A stretch of DNA of 22,113 bases from Sphingomonas sp. AP4-R1. Lineage in GTDB: Bacteria; Pseudomonadota; Alphaproteobacteria; Sphingomonadales; Sphingomonadaceae. This document shows, in pieces, positions 8,020 through 16,600 of the stretch; the first letter of the stretch is position 1; every line of letters starts with the position of its first letter. The notes beneath the pieces are model-generated. The model ran no database searches. It had not been told where the DNA came from and saw only the letters and a list, made by a program, of their open reading frames with translations. The stretch covers positions 1 through 22,113 of the forward strand of contig NZ_CP053347.1 in NCBI RefSeq assembly GCF_013113735.1, in the 5' to 3' direction. The position numbers and the translations under genes are program-made.

Positions 8020-8703
8020 ATGAAAACCATCTCGATCATCAGCCAGAAGGGCGGCGCCGGGAAGACCACCCTCGCCATTCACCTGGCCGCAGCGGGCGTG
8101 GAGGCCGGGCTTTCGACGCTAATCCTCGACGCCGACCCCCAGGCGACCGCCAGCCAGTGGAGCCAGTGGCGGGGAGGATCGGACCCCGAAGTCGTGGACT
8201 GCGCCTCCCCGACCCTTCTTGCCCGCAAGGTGCAGCAAGCGGCCGACCTCGGCGCGGATCTTGTTATCATCGACACACCACCGCACGCCGACATCATGGC
8301 GCGCGAGGCCTGCAAGCTCGCCGATCTGATTCTCATCCCGTGTCGCCCGCAGGCCTTCGATCTCTCGGCCGTCGAAACGACGGCCGATCTGGTCAAGGCT
8401 GCAGGCAAGCCGGCGTTCGTCCTGTTCATGGGCGGTCCGCAGCGGGCGCCGGCAACCTATAAGGACGCTCGCGAGCTGATCGAGGGGAGTGAAGGCGTCG
8501 CCGGCATGGGCGTGCCGGTCGCTCCGGTCATGCTCACCCAGCGCGCGATCTACCATCACAGCACGGCGCAGGGGAAAGCCGCCAACGAGAGCGAGCCCGA
8601 AGGCAAGGCGGCCGAAGAGGTCGCCGCCCTCTGGACGTGGATACGCGAACATGTGAACCTGTCCACACGTAAACCAACGCGAGGCAAGCGGAGCGCGGCA
8701 TGA
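8020..8703 (+). CDS. parA: ParA-family plasmid partition ATPase
   Basis: A 227-residue ParA/MinD-type ATPase. It has the deviant Walker A KGGAGKTT (residues 10-17), DADPQ (37-41, Walker A') and IDTPP (84-88, Walker B). It lacks an N-terminal DNA-binding domain, so it is the small type Ib ParA, which typically pairs with a small ribbon-helix-helix protein as here. ATG 8020 has GGAG six bases upstream. Its stop overlaps the ATG of the next gene (ATGA). It drives plasmid segregation by ATP-dependent binding to the nucleoid. Repeat copies lie on both sides and one inside its 3' end. Confidence 0.93.
   Translation: MKTISIISQKGGAGKTTLAIHLAAAGVEAGLSTLILDADPQATASQWSQWRGGSDPEVVDCASPTLLARKVQQAADLGADLVIIDTPPHADIMAREACKLADLILIPCRPQAFDLSAVETTADLVKAAGKPAFVLFMGGPQRAPATYKDARELIEGSEGVAGMGVPVAPVMLTQRAIYHHSTAQGKAANESEPEGKAAEEVAALWTWIREHVNLSTRKPTRGKRSAA
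8644..8670. repeat. Partition-type repeat inside the 3' end of parA, copy D
   Basis: CGCGAACATGTGAAC followed by CTGTCCACACG contains the same GCGAACATGTG and GTCCACACG elements as copies B, C and E, although it lies in coding sequence (the WIREHVNLSTRK region of ParA). Keeping the motif under coding constraint argues for a real binding site. Confidence 0.45.
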
Positions 8704-8978
8704 GCAGATTCGGTGCGATGAAGCAGCAGCGGGTAGAAAAGGCCCGCGCTACGGAAGCCGCTCCTGCGGCGGAGCCTGATCCCGGCGATGGGACGCCATC
8801 GCCGCGCGCGGTGGCTCGCCAGGGCAAGAAGGCGGTGAGCGCCTATTTCAGCCCGGAGGTCAGCCGAGGCCTCAACGTGCTGGCGGCCGAGAACGGAACC
8901 ACGCTCCAGGCTTTACTAGGCGAGGCGATCGATCTGCTGATGCGCCAGCACGGCAAGCATCCGTTCGGCGAGCGCTAA
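8700..8978 (+). CDS. Ribbon-helix-helix partner of ParA (ParB/ParG-like)
   Basis: A 92-residue protein whose start overlaps the parA stop. The N-terminal half is basic then Pro/Ala-rich and probably flexible. The C-terminal half reads KKAVSAYFSPEV (strand, about 43-54) then two helices (LNVLAAENGTT and LQALLGEAIDLLMRQ), a ribbon-helix-helix fold. This is the layout of ParG/ParB-like centromere-binding partners of type Ib ParA. It should bind the surrounding GTCCACA/TGTGGAC repeats and stimulate ParA with its flexible tail. An antitoxin role is less likely, because no toxin gene is adjacent. Confidence 0.78.
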   Translation: MSRFGAMKQQRVEKARATEAAPAAEPDPGDGTPSPRAVARQGKKAVSAYFSPEVSRGLNVLAAENGTTLQALLGEAIDLLMRQHGKHPFGER

Positions 8979-8980
8979 TA

Positions 8981-9012
8981 TGTGGATGCGTGGACGTGTC
9001 CACACGTCCACA
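8981..9012. repeat. Partition-type repeat downstream of the par operon, copy E
   Basis: An 8-bp inverted repeat TGGACGTG (8991-8998) / CACGTCCA (9003-9010) surrounds TCCA, giving the shared GTGTCCACACG core, with a further TGTGGA half-site at 8981. It starts two bases after the RHH gene stop. It is a likely centromere element or a boundary of the partition locus. Confidence 0.5.
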
Positions 9013-9040
9013 AGCTAAAATACCCTGAGCCTCTGCCGGG

Positions 9041-9223
9041 TCAGATCGGGAGACAGAGCTGGTTCCGGTCGGGCAGGGCAGGGGGCTCTTCCAGGCGCTC
9101 GACGATCGTCGCTGCCAAGGCATCGGCGGCTCGCTCGCGCATTTGTGCATCCCGCATTGTCAGGCCGACACGAGCCCAGGCGGGAGCCGCCAGAATGATC
9201 GAGGAGAGAAGGGCGCGATCCAT
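9041..9223 (-). CDS. Small DUF6771-like protein
   Basis: A 60-residue protein from ATG 9223; the frame stays open to a TTG at 9259, giving 72 residues. The segment LSSIILAAPAWARVGLTMRD followed by RERAADALAATIVERLE resembles the DUF6771 family of small plasmid and phage-borne proteins in sphingomonads, recalled from memory. Function is unknown. No clear ribosome-binding site is visible. It is convergent with the par operon and lies downstream of repA on the same strand. Confidence 0.5.
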   Translation of the reverse strand: MDRALLSSIILAAPAWARVGLTMRDAQMRERAADALAATIVERLEEPPALPDRNQLCLPI

Positions 9224-9272
9224 GGCAGCCAAAAGAACATAAGAAGAACGATTCGGCAAGCCATGCCGGCAG

Positions 9273-9310
9273 GGCGGTCAGGAATTTTAGCGGCTAAAAT
9301 TCTGGCCGCC
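9273..9310. terminator. Long hairpin downstream of repA
   Basis: An almost perfect inverted repeat: left arm 9273-9290, loop CGG, right arm 9294-9310, with the inner arms GAATTTTAG and CTAAAATTC fully matched. One base is bulged and one pair would be G-U in RNA. There is no T-run on either side, so it may be a rho-assisted or bidirectional terminator, or a protein-binding or replication-fork site. It lies immediately after the single iteron at 9316-9331. Confidence 0.45.
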
Positions 9311-9315
9311 TGAAA

Positions 9316-9331
9316 GGTGAGTTTTGGGGTA
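9316..9331 (-). repeat. Isolated inverted iteron next to the repA stop
   Basis: GGTGAGTTTTGGGGTA is the reverse complement of the origin iteron (TACCCCAAAACTCACC), lying six bases beyond the repA stop codon and far from the main array at 10314-10448. It could be a second RepA site used for handcuffing or control. Confidence 0.7.
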
Positions 9332-9336
9332 GGGGC

Positions 9337-10212
9337 TCACCGTTCGGCGGCGAGGCCGAAATCCACCAACACGGGAAGCTCGGCCGCCAGGCCGCGCAAC
9401 TTGGCACGCCGCACCACGCTGTGCTGCTCGATCAGGCTTTGGGCGTCACGCTTGCCGCTCGACGTTTTGGGGAACCAGTAGAGGGCGACCCGCTCAACCT
9501 TGCGGCCATTCTTGATCGGCTTGAAGTCGACATAGAAGGGGCAGAGCTTGTTGATCTCGTCCTGAGCGACCTTCAGGCAGTATTTGTTGAGGTCAGCGAA
9601 GCGCTCCAGCTTGCCCTCAGGCACGTTCAGCAGGCCCCGTATTTCCTCGATCGTGAACTCTTCGTTCTGTTTGTAATCGAGACCGATACGACGCTCGATC
9701 ATCTCGTACAGGCAGAGCGCATATTTCGACTCGAAACAGTACATCACCTGCGTTTTGAGCCGGGCGTAAACCTCGCTGTTACGCAGGATCTCGATCAGCT
9801 CCTCCGGAATCCGGTAATGAAGGAAGCCGTCTTTTTCGAGGCTTTCGTCACTCGGGCCGAGGAGCTGGACGCGACGGCGGAAGGCCTTGCCGCCCTTGCG
9901 GATCGTGACGATCGCGATCGTACCCATCAACCGCAGAAGCGAGCTTTCCACCCGCTCATTGCCCTGGTGGGTGCCCTTGAGGACGGTCTTCGCGATCCGG
10001 TGGATGATCGGCTCGTCGATCCGATCCCAAGCGTTCGCGATCAGAAGGTTATAGATGCGGCGATCGGCGAGGGTGAGGGGGGTCAGCTCGACAATATCGA
10101 CCAGTTCGCCCGGCTTGACGATCTCGCCATAATTGGCGGGATCGAACGGATTTCCGCGCCCTTTTTGGGCAATTGTCCTGATGGACGGATCAGCAACAGC
10201 GGTCTGCGACAT
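9337..10212 (-). CDS. repA: Plasmid replication initiator RepA (Rep_3 family)
   Basis: A 291-residue Rep_3-type initiator with two winged-helix regions. LTPLTLADRRIYNLLIANAW (about 43-62) opens the first; the second covers the KYALCLYEMIERRIGLDYKQ to EEIRGLLNVPEGKLERFADL part, typical of RepA/RepB/TrfA-like iteron binders. It binds the iterons upstream and opens the origin with host DnaA. ATG 10212 is preferred; a GTG at 10224 is in frame. The upstream sequence contains degenerate GGTGAGC half-iterons (about 10226 and 10267), so RepA may repress its own gene. The gene is transcribed away from the iteron array. Confidence 0.88.
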   Translation of the reverse strand: MSQTAVADPSIRTIAQKGRGNPFDPANYGEIVKPGELVDIVELTPLTLADRRIYNLLIANAWDRIDEPIIHRIAKTVLKGTHQGNERVESSLLRLMGTIAIVTIRKGGKAFRRRVQLLGPSDESLEKDGFLHYRIPEELIEILRNSEVYARLKTQVMYCFESKYALCLYEMIERRIGLDYKQNEEFTIEEIRGLLNVPEGKLERFADLNKYCLKVAQDEINKLCPFYVDFKPIKNGRKVERVALYWFPKTSSGKRDAQSLIEQHSVVRRAKLRGLAAELPVLVDFGLAAER

Positions 10213-10313
10213 GGCACCATCCACGGGTGAGCCACCAAGTTGGGCGGGCTCACACTTAGCATGAAGGGTGAGCTAGGCAATATGGACAGCTCGTTTTTCA
10301 CATCTAGCGCGGA

Positions 10314-10579
10314 GATACCCCAAAACTCACCGATGATATGCGGGATACCCCAAAGCTCACCGCAGCCCACCCCAACACTCACTTTTGGATACCCCATCCC
10401 TCACCGTAGGCTACCCCAACACTCACGCGACTCGTCCCCAAAGCTCACTTTTGGAGCCAATTTTCCGCAGTTTTCTGCGGGTTTGCGTACCCCTGAATCT
10501 TGAACTTAGAAGAATTAGAAGAATCTGAAGGGCATTGGTGAGCTTTGGGGTAGTCCCGAACCCTTTCACCTGTGGATAA
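10314..10579. other. Iteron origin of replication (oriV)
   Basis: Six direct copies of a TACCCCAAARCTCACCG-like iteron lie at 10314-10332, 10344-10362, 10368-10382, 10388-10406, 10411-10427 and 10434-10448. A seventh, inverted copy is at 10537-10552 (GGTGAGCTTTGGGGTA). Between the direct and inverted copies is an AT-rich stretch (about 10498-10530), a likely melting region. TGTGGATAA at 10571-10579 is a perfect DnaA box (reverse complement TTATCCACA). This is the classic layout of a Rep_3 iteron plasmid origin. The following 264 bp to the traG stop contain no gene I can support. Confidence 0.88.
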
Positions 10580-10843
10580 CATCGCCTCGCACACCAATGG
10601 CGCATCGCGCAACAACACCGTCAGAAGGGAATGCGGAATCGGCCTTCGGCCGATGCGCTATAGTTTCGTGCCGGCTAACGCCGTCACAAGGCGGCCTAAC
10701 GGCCGCAGGCTTGGCGAGGAAGGAGTCGGGCGAGGTCGGGATCAAATTGCCCTCGCAGCGTCCCAGGGAAGGCCGCTCAGCCTCAAACGAGGTTGCGGGC
10801 TTCCCTATTCCTCTATCCCATATCGGACATGCGACAGCGGCGC

Positions 10844-12505
10844 TCAGGCTTGATCGAACCGCCCGGCAAATTCGCGATCGGCATAGTAGCGCAGTTTAGT
10901 CGCGATGATCGGCCGCTGCCCGGCAAGGAAGAGGAGCTGGCGGTCGGGTTTGAGCGTGCGAACCTCGTCCGGCGTCAGCAGTGCGCGGGCGGTATGGTGC
11001 TGGGTGAAGGAGAGGCCGGACTCCTCCGCGTCGATCGCGCGGCTCACCGTCTCGAACACGACCGTTTCCTGGCCGAGCAGATCCGAGACGAGCTGCGCGC
11101 TTTGTTGATCGTTCACACCGAAGATCTGAAGGACGCCGGCATTGGACAGGAAGGTGCCGGCGCGCTGGCCGTAAAGCGCGCGGAGCTGGTGGATGTCCTG
11201 CAAAATCGGCCAAAGCTGGATGCCATAGCCGGCCATCAATCCCATCGCGCGCTCGACAGGCTCAAGGTGTCCGAGCGCCGCGAACTCATCGAGCAGGAAT
11301 AGGACCGGCCACGGGGCCTTGCCTGGTACGCGGGCCAGCTCGGTCAACGCCTGGGCGATCATCAGACGGAGCCAGCGCGCATAGGTGTCGAGCCGATCGG
11401 GCGGCAGCACGAGGAAGATCGTGGCGGGCGCAGACTTGATATCGGCGAAGGCGAAATCGGATCGGCCAAGCGCCGCCGTCATGCGCGGGCTATCGAGAAA
11501 ATGGGTATGGCGCTGTGCCGAAGACAATACGCCGGCCGCCTCGCGATCGGACTTGCCGAGATGTCGGTTGGCGGCGCGCGCGACCAGGCCGCCTTGTGCT
11601 TGCATGTCGTTGAGCAGCTTTTCGAATGCGGCAGGTGCCAATGTCAGCCGATCGCGCAGCGTGGCGAGCGTGCGGGTCGCCAGCGGCTCTGTCTCGACAA
11701 TGTGGAGCAGCAGGCCGGCGATCAGCGCCTTGGCCTCCTCGTTCCAGTGCGCCTCGCTCATCTCGTTATGGGCATCGTGGACCAGTGCGTCGGCGAGCGT
11801 CATGCAATCATCGGCGTGGTCGAGACCCTGCGGGTCGATACGATCGAGCGGATTATAGGCAGCGGCGCCGACGACTCCCGTGATCCCGAAGGGATCGAGG
11901 ATATGGACCGGGCCGAAGCGGGACCGCTGGCGCGCGGCGATCCGCGCGTTCTCGCCCTTGGGGTCGATGCAGACCAGGCCGAAGGGGTATTCGAGCAGAT
12001 TGGGAATGATCGTGCCGACGCCCTTGCCGCTGCGCGTCGGAGCGATCGTCAACAGATGGGCAGGGCCAGCATAGCGCATGAGGCGCTTGGTCTTAAGGTC
12101 GCGGCCGATCAGCAGGCCGTCGGTGCGATCAAGGGCGCGGGTTTCGTCGCGGGTCGCGAAGCGGGCCGAGCCATGCGTGTCGCTGTCTCCGCCTTCGAAG
12201 CCAAAACGCATCACCATCGGTTTGACGAGCGCCCGAAATAGCAGACCGACCAGAATGAGCATCGTGCCGATCTGGACGATGCTCCCGATGGGCGATCCAT
12301 CCCGGACCTTGGCGAAGTAGAGGAGGGACGTGCTCGCGCTGCTCAGCACCAGCGTTGCCACTAGAAAGATTACCACCACGCCGATGAGATGCTTCAGCAC
12401 CCGCATCGGGCTGAACAGGATTGCGTGGACGGCGCTTAGCGGATCTCGTGCGACCCATCGGAGCATGTTGCGGAAAGCGCGTCCGGTCAGCCTCACCCAG
12501 ATCAT
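10844..12505 (-). CDS. traG: TraG / VirD4-type coupling protein (T4CP)
   Basis: A 553-residue inner-membrane ATPase. Two N-terminal membrane segments (about 40-65 and 73-97) are followed by the Walker A APTRSGKG (155-162) and a Walker B VLFLLDEFAALG (401-412, Asp406-Glu407), with the ILQDIHQLRALYG motif of VirD4/TraG proteins after it. It couples the relaxosome to the mating pore and pumps the nicked strand. ATG 12505 lies one base after the stop of the upstream gene, so traC, traD, the small gene and traG form one operon. It is somewhat shorter than Ti TraG; the C-terminus ends soon after the NTPase domain. Confidence 0.92.
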   Translation of the reverse strand: MIWVRLTGRAFRNMLRWVARDPLSAVHAILFSPMRVLKHLIGVVVIFLVATLVLSSASTSLLYFAKVRDGSPIGSIVQIGTMLILVGLLFRALVKPMVMRFGFEGGDSDTHGSARFATRDETRALDRTDGLLIGRDLKTKRLMRYAGPAHLLTIAPTRSGKGVGTIIPNLLEYPFGLVCIDPKGENARIAARQRSRFGPVHILDPFGITGVVGAAAYNPLDRIDPQGLDHADDCMTLADALVHDAHNEMSEAHWNEEAKALIAGLLLHIVETEPLATRTLATLRDRLTLAPAAFEKLLNDMQAQGGLVARAANRHLGKSDREAAGVLSSAQRHTHFLDSPRMTAALGRSDFAFADIKSAPATIFLVLPPDRLDTYARWLRLMIAQALTELARVPGKAPWPVLFLLDEFAALGHLEPVERAMGLMAGYGIQLWPILQDIHQLRALYGQRAGTFLSNAGVLQIFGVNDQQSAQLVSDLLGQETVVFETVSRAIDAEESGLSFTQHHTARALLTPDEVRTLKPDRQLLFLAGQRPIIATKLRYYADREFAGRFDQA

Positions 12506-12506
12506 G

Positions 12507-12920
12507 TCAGGCCTCTCCGGATGTCACCTCGCGACGCGCGTCGCCCGAGGTCGGGAGGGGGGTCAGGTAGAGCGATCGATACTCCGCCATCAATGCCGCT
12601 GGCACCCACCGGATGCCACCCGCGACAGGCCTGCCTTGATTGAACGGAGGGACTTGAGGACACGCCCAGGCGTCGGGTTCGGATTCAGGCGGAACGTCAT
12701 TTCGCCCTTCGGCCGCCATGCGATCGGCGAGGCCGTTTAAACGACGCTGACGCTCGCGTAACGCGTCGACGAAATGGCGGGGCAGGGGTGGGTCGTAGTC
12801 GTTCCGCTGGCGCTCGCCGCGATCCATCTCATAGGATTGTGCGGCCCAAACCGGATCGTTGAAGGTGATGCTGGCGGCTGCATGGCCCCACATCATCCAT
12901 TCGCCGAGATCGGTACTCAT
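12507..12920 (-). CDS. Conserved tra-operon protein of unknown function
   Basis: A 137-residue protein whose ATG at 12920 overlaps the traD stop (ATGA) and whose stop is one base from traG. It is Trp- and Pro-rich and charged (GEWMMWGHAAASITFNDPVW near the start, PRHFVDALRERQRRLNGLADRM in the middle), with no membrane segment or known motif. I do not recognise the family. Its tight position between traD and traG suggests a role in DNA processing or coupling-protein function. Confidence 0.7.
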   Translation of the reverse strand: MSTDLGEWMMWGHAAASITFNDPVWAAQSYEMDRGERQRNDYDPPLPRHFVDALRERQRRLNGLADRMAAEGRNDVPPESEPDAWACPQVPPFNQGRPVAGGIRWVPAALMAEYRSLYLTPLPTSGDARREVTSGEA

Positions 12921-13285
12921 ACCCTGTCCTCCTTGGTCTCCGCCTCCGCGTCGAAAGCGCGTTTGCCACGTCGCTTCCAAAGCGCGAGAAGATCCCCGGC
13001 ATCATCGCTGCGCGCCTTCGCCACCAGGTCGAGCATCGCGCCGTAAAGGGTGGCGCGATCGTCATCGGCGAGATCGACCAGACCGGCTTTCTGGACGAGG
13101 CCACCCAGCTCGATCAGGTGACGGGTGCGCGTGCGACGTTCCACCACCCACTCCCTCGTATCGGTTCGCCGTTGTCCGCCTTCAGCTCTGCGCGTCGCTT
13201 GCGCGACCCGCGCCAGCGCCTTGTCCGTCGCTGCCAGATGATCCCGAAGCCTTGCGTCCCCGTCGTTGAAAGAAGGCCGCGCCAT
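12917..13285 (-). CDS. traD: TraD-like conjugal transfer accessory protein
   Basis: A 122-residue basic protein. The C-terminal two thirds (TRHLIELGGLVQKAGL ... LYGAMLDLVAKA ... WKRRGKRAFD) match the small TraD protein of Ti-type plasmids, which is about 70 residues, so this copy carries an N-terminal extension of roughly 45 residues rich in basic residues. ATG 13285 lies inside traC, giving a 104-bp overlap in a different frame. A shorter start within the frame is possible. TraD is a relaxosome accessory of unclear exact role. Confidence 0.72.
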   Translation of the reverse strand: MARPSFNDGDARLRDHLAATDKALARVAQATRRAEGGQRRTDTREWVVERRTRTRHLIELGGLVQKAGLVDLADDDRATLYGAMLDLVAKARSDDAGDLLALWKRRGKRAFDAEAETKEDRV

Positions 13286-13490
13286 CGGAGCGCCACGCCT
13301 CCTGCACCGCAGGCGCCTTAGCTTCCTTTAGGATATGAAGGAGGCCGCCCACGAGCGTACCCGTATCGAGCGCATCGGCCCCGGTTGCGGCGACCAGCTC
13401 GCCGAGTTGCTGGATCTTCTGAGCCTTGAGCGCGCGAGCCTTGTCATTCAGCGCTTTCAGCTCCGCATCATAGTCGCGGACCTTTCGCAT
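13182..13490 (-). CDS. traC: TraC-like conjugal transfer accessory protein
   Basis: A 102-residue protein from ATG 13490. The N-terminal MRKVRDYDAELKALNDKARA is a charged helix, and KIQQLGELVAATGADALD is the core motif of TraC/TraD-type relaxosome accessory proteins. It is the first gene of the minus-strand tra operon and diverges from traA across the putative oriT. The C-terminal tail (RKASGSSGSDGQGAGAGR) is low complexity and overlaps traD, so the 3' end might represent a frameshifted or eroded tail. Confidence 0.68.
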   Translation of the reverse strand: MRKVRDYDAELKALNDKARALKAQKIQQLGELVAATGADALDTGTLVGGLLHILKEAKAPAVQEAWRSDGAAFFQRRGRKASGSSGSDGQGAGAGRASDAQS

Positions 13491-13601
13491 TGCAGTCTCC
13501 CGGCAATATCGAAGACCGGACGATGCCATGCGGAATCGATCCGCACAAAACAGCTTGTCGGGAAATTGGCACGGTCAGTCACAACGAACGCGAGAGAGTG
13601 A

Positions 13602-13636
13602 GAGTGCGCGCTTATACGTCGTTTCGACGTGCACTC
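13602..13636. other. Putative origin of transfer (oriT) hairpin
   Basis: The divergent traC-traA gap holds a two-tier inverted repeat. The outer arms are GAGTGC (13602-13607) and GCACTC (13631-13636). The inner arms are ACGTCG (13616-13621) and CGACGT (13625-13630) around TTT. The unpaired GCGCTTAT (13608-13615) between left arms resembles the conserved GCGC(A/N)CTTA nick region of MobQ (RSF1010/Ti-type) origins, the class expected for this TraA. The exact nick site is inferred. Confidence 0.6.
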
Positions 13637-13660
13637 AGAAGAAGCAGGTAAGAAGCTGTC

Positions 13661-16600
13661 ATGGCGATCTACCATTTCTCTGCGAAGGTGATCAGCCGTG
13701 CGAACGGATCGAGCGCGGTCGCGTCCGCAGCCTATCGTGCTGCCGAGCGCCTGTCGGATGAACGGATCGGACGCGACCATGATTTTTCAAACAAGGCCGG
13801 TGTCGTTCATTCGGAAGTGATGCTGCCGGAAGGTGCACCCGCGCATCTCGCCGATCGCGAAACCCTTTGGAATGCAGTCGAGGCAGGGGAAAAGCGTAAG
13901 GACGCGCAGCTTGCCCGCGAGGTAGAGTTTTCGATCCCCCGCGAGATGAACCAGGAGCAGGGCGTCGCGCTTGCCCGCGACTTCGTACAGGAGCAATTCG
14001 TCGATCGCGGGATGATCGCGGATCTCAATGTGCATTGGGATCATGCGGAGGACGGAAGCCCCAAGCCGCACGCGCATGTCATGCTGTCGATGCGCGAGGT
14101 GGGGCCTGATGGGTTCGGCGCGAAGGTGCGCGAGTGGAACGCGACCCAGCTTTTGCAGGAGTGGCGCGAGGCGTGGGCAGATCACGTCAACGAGCGCCTG
14201 TCCGAACTCGATATCGATGCGCGGATCGACCATCGTACCTTGGAGGCGCAGGGGATCGATCTGGAGCCCCAGCACAAGATCGGGCCGGCAGGAATGCGGC
14301 GTCTCGATCGCGGCGAGGATGCCGAACGCGCCGACGATCATCGGCGGATCGCGCGCGAGAATGGCGCGAAGATCATTGCCGAGCCGGGCGTGGCGCTCGA
14401 TGCGATCACGCGGATGCAGGCAACCTTCACGACCCGCGATCTGGCGATGTTTGCGCATCGTCATTCGGACGGGAAGGAACAGTTCGACCAGGTGATGGGG
14501 GCGGTGCGCGCGTCGCCCGAGCTGGTGGCGCTGGGGCAAGATGGGAAGGGGCAGGACCGCTTCACGTCGCGCGAGATGATCGCGATCGAGCAGCGACTTG
14601 AACGGGCAGGGGACAGCCTCGCCGCCACGGATGGTCACTTCGTTGCCGCCCCCCATGTGTACCGCGCTCTTGAGGCGGCCGAGGGTAGGGGACTGTCCCT
14701 GTCGGCCGAGCAACGTGACGCGCTCGGACGCATTACCGAGCGCGATGGGCTCGCTTCCGTCGTCGGCTATGCCGGCACCGGCAAGTCGGCGATGCTCGGT
14801 GTCGCGCGCGAGGCATGGGAGGATGCTGGCTACACCGTGCGCGGTGCTGCCCTGTCGGGGATCGCGGCCGAGAATCTGGAAGGCGGTTCAGGTATCGCAT
14901 CGCGGACGATCGCTAGCCTTGAATATCAGTGGGCGCAGGGACGTGAGCAGCTTGGTCCGCGCGATGTGTTGGTGATCGACGAGGCCGGCATGATCGGCAC
15001 GCGCCAGATGGAGCGGGTGCTGTCGGCAGCGGACCAAGCCGGCGCTAAGGTGGTGCTGGTGGGCGATCCCGAGCAGTTGCAGGCGATCGAGGCCGGCGCT
15101 GCGTTCCGATCGATCGCTGAGCAGCATGGCGCCGTCGAGATCACCGCCATTCGCCGGCAGCACGAGGACTGGCAGCGCGACGCGACCAAGGCGCTGGCGA
15201 CCGGGCGCACGGCCGAGGCGGTCCAGTCTTACGAACAGCACGGCATGGTCCAGGCGGCCGACACGCGCGATGGCGCGCGAGGCGAGCTGGTGGACCAATG
15301 GGACTCGCAGCGTATCGCCGATCGCGACCAGACCCGGATCATCCTCACGCACACCAACGCCGAGGTGCGAGACCTCAATCTGGCCGCGCGCGACCGGCTG
15401 CGCGCGTCGGGCGAGCTGGGCGAGGATGTCAGCGTGTCGGCCGAGCGCGGCGCCCGTGACTTCGCTGACGGCGACCGCATCATGTTCTTGAAGAACGAGC
15501 GCGGCCTTGGCGTGAAGAACGGATCGCTAGGGACGGTCGAGCGGGTGTCGCCGACCAGCATGGCGGTCCGCCTCGATGACGGGCGCGATGTTGCCTTCGA
15601 CCTGAAGGATTATGCCCATGTCGATCATGGCTATGCCGCCACCATCCACAAATCGCAGGGGGTGACGGTCGATCGCGCGCATGTGCTGGCGACGCCCGGC
15701 ATGGATCGTCATTCCGCCTATGTGGCGCTGTCCCGGCACCGTGACGGCGTGCAGCTCCATTATGGCCGCGACGATTTCGACGACCAGCGCAGCCTTGTCC
15801 GCACCCTGTCGCGCGAGCGGACCAAGGACATGGCGGCGGACTATGGGCGCGATCCGGCCGAGGGCGTTCGGGCCTTCGCCGATCGGCGTGGCTTGGCCGG
15901 CGAGCAATGGTCCGCGAAAGCACGAACCGGCGTTGAGATTTCCGGCGCGGAGATGCCGGCCGCGGGCGTCGGGGGCGCTGATCCGGCCGCGGTCGATCCG
16001 TCTGGCACATCGCTTCGTGCTTTCGAGGACCAAAAGCGGGGCGTGTTCCGGCCTGATGTCGCGGCGACCACTGGAGACACAGCGGGCCGCAAGCGGAGCA
16101 TGTTCGACGGATTGAAGCTCGGGGGCTCACCGACACCCACCCCTGCCAAGGCGCGAAACCTCGTTTCGGACCAAGGTTTGGCCGGCGCCGTCGAGCGCGT
16201 GTCACGCTCGGCCGTGACGATGATGGAAGCGCGCGCACAAGGAAGGCCCGTCCTTGAGCATCAGAGGATTGCGCTTGAGAAGGCGCAAGCCGCGCTCGAT
16301 CAGATCCGCCCGCAAGCATCGCGCGACCTCGCATCCGTCCTCGAGCGCAATCCGGGGCTGATCCGTGATGCGGCGCAGGGCGCGTCCGGCCCGGCGATCC
16401 AGGCGATGGCGCACGAGACGCGCGTGCGTGCCGACCCGCAGTTGCGGGCCGATCGGTTCGTGGAGAATTGGCAGGGCATCCAGCGCCAGCGGGGCCAGGC
16501 GGAAGGACGCGGCGACCAAGCCGGCGTTGATCGGTCCACCAAGGCGCTGGAGCGCATGGCAAAAGGGTTGGAGCGCGATCCGCAGATGGAATCGGTGCTT

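Noticed and set aside
9421..10230. 269-codon open frame on the plus strand
   Set aside because: It is antisense to repA, whose Rep_3 motifs and iteron context are convincing.
10597..10899. 100-codon plus-strand frame between the origin and traG
   Set aside because: No ribosome-binding site or recognisable family, and it runs into the end of traG antisense; not enough to call a gene.
15480..16562. Long open frame on the minus strand, 360 codons
   Set aside because: It is antisense to traA, Arg/Pro-rich with no domain, and explained by GC-rich codon bias in the true gene.
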